Shown here piece after piece: positions 56,534-64,000 of a DNA stretch of 64,000 nt (the stretch's first letter is position 1; each line of letters starts with the position of its first letter). The translations under genes and the position numbers were made by a program. Under the pieces are notes generated by a model. It ran no database searches, had not been told where the DNA came from, and saw nothing but the letters and a program-made list of their open reading frames with translations. The DNA lies in NCBI GenBank assembly GCA_963789565.1, contig CAWBKX010000002.1:3038001-3102000 (forward strand), read 5' to 3'. This DNA is from CALAGB01 sp963789565 (lineage in GTDB: Bacteria; Chloroflexota; Chloroflexia; Thermomicrobiales; Thermomicrobiaceae).

Positions 56534-58612
56534 ATGAAACTGCTTCCGCGCGCATTGCTCCTGACGCTCCTCCTGTGCGTGTCGCTACAGGGTGTCGCCA
56601 CGGCGACCAACATGCCTGCGCCGATCGCGTCCGTACCATCGGCGGTCATAGTGCGATTCAACGACGGCTTTGCGGAATCGTCCGCCCCGACGACTGCGCA
56701 GCAGACGTTGCTCGCGGAAGATGGCGCAGCCGCCCCATTCGAGTCGCTCGGTGAACCTGGCCTGTTTCGAGTCACCGTTCAATCTGGATTCACAGCAAAC
56801 GGAGTCGCCGCTGCGCTAGAGCGCGATCCGGCCGTGGCATATGCGGATGCTGACGAGCGCATCGATCTCGGCGATTCAGTCGCCACGTACGACGCCGCGT
56901 CGGTCGGCGGGGCCACAACGAGCGATTGGGCGCTTGCCGCCATCCATGCCCAGGATGCCTGGAAGTATGGCGATGGTCAGGGCGTAGTGGTTGCCGTCCT
57001 TGACACTGGCGTCAGTGCGACGCATCCCGATCTGCGGGGTCGCGTGCTTCCCGGCTGGAATTTCATCGCCAACAACAGCGACACCGCGGATGACGACGGA
57101 CACGGCACGTTCGTGGCCGGACTGATCGCGGCTTCCAATTCCGCTGGCCCAGAGGGAGTCGCGCCACACGCGTCGATCCTGCCGATCAAGATCCTCGACA
57201 ACAGTGGAGTCGGATCGACGGCCAGCTTCATCGCGGGAATCAACTATGCCGTCGATCATGGAGCTCGGATCATCAACATCAGCGCCAGCGGCGCTTCAGA
57301 CTCGGCCGCTCTGGATGACGCGCTCGCCAATGCCGAGGCGCATAGCGTCGTGGTGGTCGGCTCGTCCGGAAACGACGGAACCGAAGCGACGGCATACCCA
57401 GCGGGCGTACCGACGGTGCTCGCCGTGAGCGCCACCGACCAGCAAAACGCGCTCGCACGTTTCTCGTCCTACGGTCCGTACGTTGACATCGCCGCACCTG
57501 GAGTCGACATCACGAGCACGTGGTGGAGCCCACAAGACGGAAATGGGCACGCAGTGGCCAGCGGATCGTCGGCCTCGGCGCCGCTCGTCTCCGGGGTGGC
57601 CGCCATTGTTGCCGGAGTGAATCCGGGCGCCAGCGCGGCTTCGATACGCGAGATCATCACAGATTCCTCCAGAGATATCAGTAGCCCCGGTCTCGACGCT
57701 CAGACGGGATACGGGCTCCTCGACGCTTTCGCGGCAACAGTCGTCTCGGATCCTCCATCGTCACCCGCAAGCGTGTCGATCGATTCCATTTCCAGCGGTG
57801 GATCTGATCACCTCATGTTCAGTGCGGATGGATTCCAACCCGGCGAGCAGTTGAACATCTGGACCGTTTCGTCTGGTACATACAAGGTGATTCGAGGCAG
57901 TGCGGCTGACGCAAGTGGTTCAAGCACGATCGATCTGGGCCCGATCTGGGAATACCCGGTCGGGTCGTTGACGGCCTTCGCCGTGGGAAATGACTCGAGT
58001 CACGCCGTGAGCTCAGAGTTCAGCGTCACCGCACAACCGGCCACCGATCCGTTTGAACCGGTGCAACCCGAAGCCTCAACTCAAGATCGGACCTATTTCC
58101 CCGCAACCGGACACACGCTCGCGTATGGCTTCAAGCAGTTTTGGGAGTCAAATGGCGGTTTGGCCGCGTTCGGCTATCCCATCAGCGAGGAATTCAGCGA
58201 GCAAGACTCCGCGACGGGCCAGACCTATACGGTGCAGTATTTCGAGCGCTACCGCTTCGAGTATCATCCCGAGTTCTCGGGCACCCCATGGGAGGTATCG
58301 CTCGGGCTCCTTGGAGAACAGATTGCGCCGCAGACCTACCCAACCGCACCGCCTCCACCCGACGCGTCGATCCGTTATTTCAGTGCGACGCAGCACACAT
58401 TGAGTGGTGCCTTCCGCATGTATTGGGAGACGAACGGCGGAATCGCCAAGTTTGGCTATCCAACCAGCGAGCCGTTCGAACAGGGAGGCACGCTCGTGCA
58501 GTACTTCGAGCGGGCTCGATTCGAGTTCCATCCGGACCTGCCATCGGGATCGCACGTTCTGCTGTCGCGGCTTGGCGTTCAATTGGCACGCGAGCGGGGC
58601 TACCTGCATTAG
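56534..58612 (+). CDS. Secreted subtilisin-like serine protease with surface repeats
   Basis: The start at 56534 puts a clean signal peptide (MKLLPRALLLTLLLCVSLQG) at the N-terminus. An inhibitor-like propeptide (about 30-110) precedes the S8 domain: Asp in VAVLDTGV, His in DDDGHGTFVAG and Ser in SGSSASAPLVSG. A beta-rich linker follows. The C-terminal 180 residues hold two repeats with TGHTL, FGYPISEEF, VQYFER and RFEFHP motifs, the same module as in the polysaccharide deacetylase. The repeats probably hold the enzyme at the cell surface. Confidence 0.9.
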   Translation: MKLLPRALLLTLLLCVSLQGVATATNMPAPIASVPSAVIVRFNDGFAESSAPTTAQQTLLAEDGAAAPFESLGEPGLFRVTVQSGFTANGVAAALERDPAVAYADADERIDLGDSVATYDAASVGGATTSDWALAAIHAQDAWKYGDGQGVVVAVLDTGVSATHPDLRGRVLPGWNFIANNSDTADDDGHGTFVAGLIAASNSAGPEGVAPHASILPIKILDNSGVGSTASFIAGINYAVDHGARIINISASGASDSAALDDALANAEAHSVVVVGSSGNDGTEATAYPAGVPTVLAVSATDQQNALARFSSYGPYVDIAAPGVDITSTWWSPQDGNGHAVASGSSASAPLVSGVAAIVAGVNPGASAASIREIITDSSRDISSPGLDAQTGYGLLDAFAATVVSDPPSSPASVSIDSISSGGSDHLMFSADGFQPGEQLNIWTVSSGTYKVIRGSAADASGSSTIDLGPIWEYPVGSLTAFAVGNDSSHAVSSEFSVTAQPATDPFEPVQPEASTQDRTYFPATGHTLAYGFKQFWESNGGLAAFGYPISEEFSEQDSATGQTYTVQYFERYRFEYHPEFSGTPWEVSLGLLGEQIAPQTYPTAPPPPDASIRYFSATQHTLSGAFRMYWETNGGIAKFGYPTSEPFEQGGTLVQYFERARFEFHPDLPSGSHVLLSRLGVQLARERGYLH

Positions 58613-58854
58613 TCGCGCCCGGAAGCGCGAGTCCGAATCGCCCGGGGAGTCGATCGGGGACGATCGGCCCTCCAAGAGCGGGATGTTCGTCTGATTTCGC
58701 GGTACGCACGTCTCTGTGGACCGCCGTACGATCGTGCTAGCCTGAAAGTACTAGCCGCACTGTGCGGCGTCGTGACCTATCCTCACTCCGAGGTCAAGGT
58801 CCCGTGATCCCAAAGTGAACAATGTCCGCGAGGTCGAACCGAGCGAGGAATTCT

Positions 58855-60126
58855 ATGCGGCGTCGCCTGCGCGCGCTCGATCCCATAAGAGGCAACCGCA
58901 ACTTCGCCGCGGTATGGGCGTCGCAGCTCATCTCGACGCTGGGCGATCGCGTTCATCATGTCGCTCTGGCAGCGCTGGTCTATCAGCTCACGGGATCTCT
59001 CACCAAAACCGGATTGGCCCTGGTCGCGACGGCACTGCCGGACCTCTTGCTCGGTCTCGTCGCCGGTGTCGTGGTCGATCGAGTCGAGCGCCGCGTCGTC
59101 ATGGTCGTGACCGACTTTCTGCGTGTTCCGCTCGTGTTGCTGGTTCCCGTCATTGCCTATCATTCATTGCCGCTGGCCTTCGCCGACCTCTTCTTGGTCA
59201 ACACGTTGTCAATCGCAAATCGTCCGGCCGCCAACGCGATCATTCCGTCGATCGTGCCCACGGACGAACTCAATGCCGCGAACTCGCTTTCCTCGATCAG
59301 CGAGAACACCAGCGACATCGTAGGCTATCCGTTGGCCGGAGTATTGATCGGCATATTCGCGGGCATGCTCGGAACCAGGGATGGTCTGCGCGCCGCATTC
59401 GCCTTCGACGCTCTGACATTCTTTGTGTCAGGCTGCCTCGTTTTGACCATCAAGACGACGGTGGTGGAGCGTGTGCAGACGGGCCTCTCTTCGATCCGCG
59501 CCGAAGTCGCCGAAGGAATTCGATTCGTCCGATCTTCACCGATAATTCGGGCCAACACACTCGTCATGCTGATCGGTCCGCTGATGCTCGGAGCAACCAC
59601 ACCGCTCCTGGTCGGTTATGCCTGGAACATCCTCGGGGGCGGGCAATGGGAATACGCCATGATGGGAGCAGGCATCAGCGCCGGGAGCATCATCGGTGGC
59701 CTTTGGCTCGGCAGCGAAGAGCGCCTGCGACCGGGATTGCTGGTTGTGGGTGGGCTGGCGATGATGGGCGTTGGAATCATGGCCACGGCGGTGGTGAGCG
59801 TGATTTGGATTGCGGTCCTGACCATCGCGATCAGCGGGTTCGGCAGCATGATGGTGCTGATCCCGAGTGTGACGTTGGTCCAACTCTACACTCCGGAACA
59901 TCTCCTCGGGCGCGTCTTCACCGTTCGATCGACACTTATTTTCGGCGCGATCATCATCTCCAACGCCGTCGGCGGCTGGGCTGGACAAGAATTCGGCGTG
60001 CGCCAGTCCTTCTTTGCCTGTGGCGCGCTCCTCTTTGTCGCCACCGCTGTGGCTTCTCTCTTCCCGTCGGTTCGCAGTGTCGGGCTGACCGCTGACGTGA
60101 CTCCCGAGCCCGGCTTCACAGATTGA
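58855..60126 (+). CDS. MFS transporter (MFS_3/enterobactin-exporter type)
   Basis: The 423-residue protein from 58855 has about 11-12 membrane helices. Its N-terminus, FAAVWASQLISTLGDRVHHVALAALVYQ, is typical of the exporter branch with the first-helix QLISTLGD motif. GAGGAA lies five bases before this ATG; one 11 codons upstream is less likely. A short palindrome (58754-58768) lies upstream. Substrate unknown. Confidence 0.88.
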   Translation: MRRRLRALDPIRGNRNFAAVWASQLISTLGDRVHHVALAALVYQLTGSLTKTGLALVATALPDLLLGLVAGVVVDRVERRVVMVVTDFLRVPLVLLVPVIAYHSLPLAFADLFLVNTLSIANRPAANAIIPSIVPTDELNAANSLSSISENTSDIVGYPLAGVLIGIFAGMLGTRDGLRAAFAFDALTFFVSGCLVLTIKTTVVERVQTGLSSIRAEVAEGIRFVRSSPIIRANTLVMLIGPLMLGATTPLLVGYAWNILGGGQWEYAMMGAGISAGSIIGGLWLGSEERLRPGLLVVGGLAMMGVGIMATAVVSVIWIAVLTIAISGFGSMMVLIPSVTLVQLYTPEHLLGRVFTVRSTLIFGAIIISNAVGGWAGQEFGVRQSFFACGALLFVATAVASLFPSVRSVGLTADVTPEPGFTD

Positions 60127-60242
60127 CAGCGTTCAGCCTATAGCGTAGTTCAGGAGTGGCCGCGGGTCTTGCTCGAGAGGTAGGGCTGTATCCACGGCTG
60201 TCATGAACTACCCGGATGGAATGATCGCACTGGGAGGCACGG

Positions 60243-61427
60243 ATGCCGTTTCTCACCTCGGATGTCGCCAATTATCGCCGCGGGCTGATGAATGCGTTCA
60301 TGGACGAGCATGAGCTCGACGCGCTGGCGTTCCTCACGCCCGATTACTTCTTCTACGCCACAAACTACTTTCTCGATGTCGCGCCATGGGAGCGTCCGGT
60401 CGCGGTGGTGACGCCGCGCAACGGCGAGCCGTTCGCGATCATGCATGAGCTTTCCACCAACCACTTGAAGATGGCGGAGGATCGCGGCACGCTCTGGGTT
60501 GCGGATGTGACCCTCTACAGCGAGCACCCGAGGCTCGCCAACCGCGTTCATCTGACCCCGCAGTGGCACACACTCCTCGCCGAGCTGTTGCGCGAGCATG
60601 GACTCGCCGGTAGCCGAGTTGGCGTCGATTCGATGTCGGGACTCTTGAGCACGGCGCAGCAGACGCTCGACGTCACCTTCACCTTGCTCGAGCGAAAAAT
60701 GCGCGAGCTCCGTCACGTCAAACATGCGAAGGAGCTCGACCTCATTCGGAAGGCGGCCAGCCTTTCCGATTGGGCACAGGATCGCTACCGTGCGGAGATT
60801 CGGGCCGGTCGAGTGGTGCAAGAGATGGACTTCGCCGTCGCCGCGCAAACGGCGCAGGAGGCCTCCGGACGACATCCTGGTGAGCAGGTCGAGATCCGCT
60901 GCTTCTCACTCAGCGGGCCGGACTCCGCCGCACCGCACGGTACGGGAACGTCGGCGGGCAGGAAGGTCGAGAAGGGTCACGGGATCGTCAACATCGTCAT
61001 TATTCGACTCAATGGCCTGGTGGTCGAGAACGAGCGGACCTGGTTCTGTGGCAAGCCAAACGATGAACAGCGACGCGCGTTCGACGCCGCGACGCGTGCG
61101 CAGCAGGCGGCTATCGATCAGATGACGACCGGAAACGCTCTCGCGTCCGTCGATGCGGCGGCGCTATCCGTCATCTACGCGGCCGGATTCGGCGACAATG
61201 TCATCCATCGGACCGGGCATGGCATCGGAATCGCCGGTCACGAGTTCCCCGATGACATGGCGTTTGATCCGCGGCCACTCAAGGCGAATGAGGTCTATTC
61301 AGCGGAGCCCGGAATCTATATCTTTGGCCTCGGTGGCTTTCGTCACGATGACACCGTCATCGTCGGGAAGAAGCCCGAAGTCGTGACAAGAGCGCCGAAA
61401 GACATCAAGTCGCAGACGGTCGGCTAG
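60243..61427 (+). CDS. M24 (pita-bread fold) peptidase-like protein with altered metal site
   Basis: The 394-residue protein has a creatinase-type N-domain (1-155) and an M24 C-domain. His326 (HRTGHGIGIAGHE) and Glu355 (YSAEPGIYI) are kept. The segment that normally carries two metal-binding Asp residues reads IVNIVIIRLNGLVVENERTW (248-267) and lacks both; the last ligand region reads FRHDDTVIV, with Asp for Glu. It may be a creatinase-like metal-free hydrolase or a pseudoenzyme instead of a prolidase. Confidence 0.8.
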   Translation: MPFLTSDVANYRRGLMNAFMDEHELDALAFLTPDYFFYATNYFLDVAPWERPVAVVTPRNGEPFAIMHELSTNHLKMAEDRGTLWVADVTLYSEHPRLANRVHLTPQWHTLLAELLREHGLAGSRVGVDSMSGLLSTAQQTLDVTFTLLERKMRELRHVKHAKELDLIRKAASLSDWAQDRYRAEIRAGRVVQEMDFAVAAQTAQEASGRHPGEQVEIRCFSLSGPDSAAPHGTGTSAGRKVEKGHGIVNIVIIRLNGLVVENERTWFCGKPNDEQRRAFDAATRAQQAAIDQMTTGNALASVDAAALSVIYAAGFGDNVIHRTGHGIGIAGHEFPDDMAFDPRPLKANEVYSAEPGIYIFGLGGFRHDDTVIVGKKPEVVTRAPKDIKSQTVG

Positions 61428-61615
61428 CGTTCGCGTACAACTAGGTCGGGACGTCGAGGCAACCGGGTCGGACAGTTCGTCCGCTCTGCACTACGGCGTC
61501 CGGCACGCGGGCCTGCCTGCACTGCACGTTTCGGCGGTGTTAAGGTTCACTTCGCTATACTTCACGGCGTTCCGTAAGGCCCAGATGCCGCCGACCTCGC
61601 GTAAGGACTGACCCG

Positions 61616-62116
61616 TTGGCGAGTGACCGCCATGAGCAGCAACTCCACGATGTATTGACGAAGCTCGGATTGACGGTCTCGACTGCCGAATCATGTACTG
61701 GCGGCCTCGTAGCGCATCGCATTACGAGCGTCCCGGGCAGCTCGAATTACTTTCTCGGTGGGGTGATTGCCTACAGCAACGACGTGAAGATGTCGTTGCT
61801 CGGCGTGCCAGAAGAGGTGCTCAAACGAGTGGGTGCGGTGAGTGATGAATGCGCTCTGGCGATGGCTCGGGGCGTGCGCCAGAGAATCGGTGCGGATGTC
61901 GGTGTCTCGACGACCGGAATCGCCGGACCAGGGGGCGCGACCGCAGCAAAACCCGTCGGCCTCGTCTACATCGCCTGCTCGACACCCTGGGCGAACGTCG
62001 TTGAAGAACATCACTTCGATGGAGAACGTGCGCAAACCATTGTCGCGTCAGCGGATGCCGCGCTGAGCCTCGTCTTGGCGCAACTCGCGGAACGCGTGGC
62101 CGGCACAGGCAAATGA
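61616..62116 (+). CDS. pncC: CinA C-terminal domain protein (NMN amidohydrolase)
   Basis: The 166-residue protein corresponds to the stand-alone C-terminal domain of CinA, which converts nicotinamide mononucleotide to nicotinic acid mononucleotide in NAD salvage. VSTAESCTGGLVAHRIT and STTGIAGPGGATAAKPVG are the two conserved motifs around the catalytic Ser and substrate loop. It starts with TTG at 61616 in this reading. A M16 peptidase gene follows closely. Confidence 0.9.
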   Translation: MASDRHEQQLHDVLTKLGLTVSTAESCTGGLVAHRITSVPGSSNYFLGGVIAYSNDVKMSLLGVPEEVLKRVGAVSDECALAMARGVRQRIGADVGVSTTGIAGPGGATAAKPVGLVYIACSTPWANVVEEHHFDGERAQTIVASADAALSLVLAQLAERVAGTGK

Positions 62117-62159
62117 ACCGGCGCATGAGCGGCCACGTCCCTTGTGCGTCAAACATGAA

Positions 62160-63437
62160 ATGAGTCAGCAGTTGTACAAGAAGTCAGTATTGCCCAATGG
62201 GGTTCGTCTCGTGACGAGTCGCATGGATCACGTTAAATCCGCCAGCCTCATCGTCTACGTCGGAGCTGGATCGCGTCACGAGAGTGACGAGCAGGCGGGC
62301 ATCTCGCACTTCCTGGAGCACATGGTCTTCAAGGGAACTGCGCGTCGACCGGATCCGGTTCAGATAACGGAAGAGGTCGAGAGTGTTGGCGGAATGCTCA
62401 ACGCCGCGACCAGCCGCGAAAACACCAACTATTGGGTGAAGGTCCCCAGCGCCCATCTGGAACGTGCCTTCGACGTGATCGGTGACATGCTGCGGGGATC
62501 GGTATTTGAGCCTGCTGAGATCGACAAAGAGCGCAACGTCATCGTCGAAGAGATCCGCGGTATCGACGACACGCCCGACGATCTAATCCACGACGTCATC
62601 GACGAGCTTGTCTGGGGAGGACAGAGCGTTGGGCGAGCGGTCATTGGTTCAGAGGGGACGGTGCGCCGCATGACGCGGCAGCAGTTGGTCGACTACCTCC
62701 AGGCCCAATACCGTCCTGACCGCATCGTTGTCTCGGCGGCGGGGGATGTCGACCATGAGCATGTGCTGGAGCTGACCTCACGATATTTTGGCGATTTAGC
62801 CCCGAGCAACGTCGATACGTTCGTGCCCGCGCGTTGTGGGCAAGAGAGCCCGCGCGCCAAACTTGTTCAGCGACCGACCAACGAAGCCCATCTGTGCCTC
62901 GGACTTCCGGCACTCCCCTACACCGATGAGCGGCGCTACACGCAGGACATGATTGACGCCATCTTGAGCTCGGGCATGAGCTCAAGGTTGTTCCGTGAGA
63001 TTCGCGAGCGCATGGGCCTGGCGTATGAGGTCTACTCCTATTTTCGGGAGTACGCCGACGTAGGTCAGGGCGTCGTCTACGCGGGCATCGATCCGCAGCG
63101 CACGACTGAGACGGTCCGCGCGGTATTGCGAGAGTTCAACAAGCTGCGCAACGAGCGTGTCCCCGATGAGGAGCTCCATCGCACGAAGGAGCTGCGCAAG
63201 GGCCGCATTGAGATGGGTTTGGAAGACAGCCGCTCCGTTGCCGGGTGGATCGGAAGCCAGGAGTTGATTTTCGGCGACATCCTGACGCCTGAGCAGGTGA
63301 TCGACCAGATCGTGTCGGTCACGAGCGAGGACATCCTTGAACTTTCACGTGAGCTTTTCGTGTCGGAGCATCTCAGTTTGGCGGTTGTTGGGCCGATTGA
63401 ATCTGAGTCCGACCTGCAATCGTTGTTGGAGTTGTAA
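62160..63437 (+). CDS. M16-family zinc protease
   Basis: The 425-residue peptidase begins LPNGVRLVTSRMDHVKSASL. The inverted zinc motif HxxEH is in GISHFLEHMVFKGT and the distal Glu in NVIVEEIRGIDDTPDD. It is a mitochondrial-processing-peptidase-like bacterial enzyme; GLAYEVYSYFREYADVG in the second half is typical of the group. The ATG at 62160 is chosen by homology; no ribosome-binding site is clear. A response-regulator gene follows 14 bases after its stop. Confidence 0.92.
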   Translation: MSQQLYKKSVLPNGVRLVTSRMDHVKSASLIVYVGAGSRHESDEQAGISHFLEHMVFKGTARRPDPVQITEEVESVGGMLNAATSRENTNYWVKVPSAHLERAFDVIGDMLRGSVFEPAEIDKERNVIVEEIRGIDDTPDDLIHDVIDELVWGGQSVGRAVIGSEGTVRRMTRQQLVDYLQAQYRPDRIVVSAAGDVDHEHVLELTSRYFGDLAPSNVDTFVPARCGQESPRAKLVQRPTNEAHLCLGLPALPYTDERRYTQDMIDAILSSGMSSRLFREIRERMGLAYEVYSYFREYADVGQGVVYAGIDPQRTTETVRAVLREFNKLRNERVPDEELHRTKELRKGRIEMGLEDSRSVAGWIGSQELIFGDILTPEQVIDQIVSVTSEDILELSRELFVSEHLSLAVVGPIESESDLQSLLEL

Positions 63438-63451
63438 GATTACAGTCAAGT

Positions 63452-64000
63452 ATGGGTGTGAGTAGCCACATTTTAGTCGTCGAGGATGAGCGCTCAATCG
63501 CGTCGTTTCTTCGGCGTGGGTTGAGCTATGAGGGTTATCGTGTCACGGTAGCAGATTCCGGGCGCCAGGCCCTCGAATCGGCGCGTGACGATGCTCCCAA
63601 CCTCGTCATCCTCGACGTCATGCTTCCGGACGGCCTGGACGGCATCGAAGTCTGTCGCAGGCTACGCTCCGCGGGTGATGAGTTCCCGATCCTAATGCTC
63701 ACGGCGCGTGATGAGGTGGCCGACCGTGTTGCGGGCCTCGATGCCGGTGCGGACGACTATCTCGTCAAGCCATTTGCATTCGAGGAGCTGCTGGCTCGCG
63801 TGCGCGCGCTCTTGCGTCGACAGGATCGACGAGACGAGACGAGCGAGGAGACGGTCTATCACTTCGCCGATCTGACGCTCGACACGTCCTCCCGCTTTGC
63901 CTATCGGGACGAACGACGCATCGATCTGACGACGCGAGAATATGAGTTGCTTCTCCTCTTCATTCGCCACCCAAACCAGGTTCTGACTCGTGATCTCATC
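63452..64000 (+). CDS. OmpR-family response regulator (cut by window end)
   Basis: The frame opens MGVSSHILVVEDERSIASFL and continues to the window edge. The receiver domain has Asp55 in VILDVMLPDGLDG and the Lys in LVKPFAFEELLARV. The winged-helix domain is started (LTTREYELLLLFIRHPNQVL) but its end lies outside. It begins 14 bases after the M16 gene and may be cotranscribed with it. A partner kinase may follow outside. Confidence 0.93.
   Translation, partial: MGVSSHILVVEDERSIASFLRRGLSYEGYRVTVADSGRQALESARDDAPNLVILDVMLPDGLDGIEVCRRLRSAGDEFPILMLTARDEVADRVAGLDAGADDYLVKPFAFEELLARVRALLRRQDRRDETSEETVYHFADLTLDTSSRFAYRDERRIDLTTREYELLLLFIRHPNQVLTRDLI

Overview
The window is GC-rich chromosomal DNA. 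It most resembles a Chloroflexota genome, probably of a Thermomicrobia-like lineage. The main reasons are a LysW-carrier arginine/lysine cluster, an Agl23-like (TIGR03663) membrane glycosyltransferase, a TatA with a C-terminal zinc ribbon, secreted enzymes carrying GYPISEEF-type repeats, and chromosomal housekeeping genes (dnaA, rpmH-rnpA-yidD-jag-mnmE). The phylum call is an inference from gene content; no rRNA is present to confirm it.

Layout. 1-10.5 kb: an IS4-family insertion sequence, then a type I restriction-modification island on the minus strand, in transcription order hsdM, ygiT-like, hsdS, a DUF3644/HEPN gene, a NYN-domain gene and hsdR. The island contains two gene scars (an hsdR-start/hsdS-end fusion and an hsdM tail) and a palindromic repeat array. 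It reads as several type I modules collapsed together, with a different putative RNase gene between hsdS and hsdR in each. 11-13.5 kb: an arginine-deiminase-family enzyme and dnaA. 13.8-24.8 kb: a MarR/DHA2 efflux operon, a two-component system, an MMPL exporter, an SPW membrane protein, a small tyrosine phosphatase and a PAS/GAF sensor kinase. 25.2-31.6 kb: the lysW-lysX-lysK-lysX-lysY-lysZ-lysJ operon for carrier-bound lysine and/or arginine synthesis. 31.7-47.3 kb: Agl23-like protein, a metallo-beta-lactamase-fold protein, an acetyltransferase, dnaE2, a flippase-like protein, a glycosyltransferase, an M28 peptidase, TatB/TatA, a phosphotransferase-like protein and a DUF3267 zincin.

47.4-48.7 kb: DAHP synthase (start of aromatic amino-acid synthesis) preceded by a complete transcription-attenuation leader: consensus promoter, a 32-residue leader peptide with a Trp-Tyr-Tyr-Tyr-Tyr-Phe run, and an intrinsic terminator. 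48.7-56.3 kb: a zinc-ribbon protein, a secreted polysaccharide deacetylase, greA-ybaK, and the minus-strand series rpmH, rnpA, yidD, jag, pfkB-like, mnmE, with no yidC at its usual place. 56.5-64 kb: a secreted subtilase sharing the repeat module of the deacetylase, an MFS exporter, an M24-fold protein with altered metal ligands, cinA, an M16 peptidase and the start of a response regulator cut off by the window edge.

Most notable: the layered type I island with HEPN and NYN genes, its palindromic array, the aromatic attenuator leader, the zinc-ribbon TatA, and the shared surface-repeat module.
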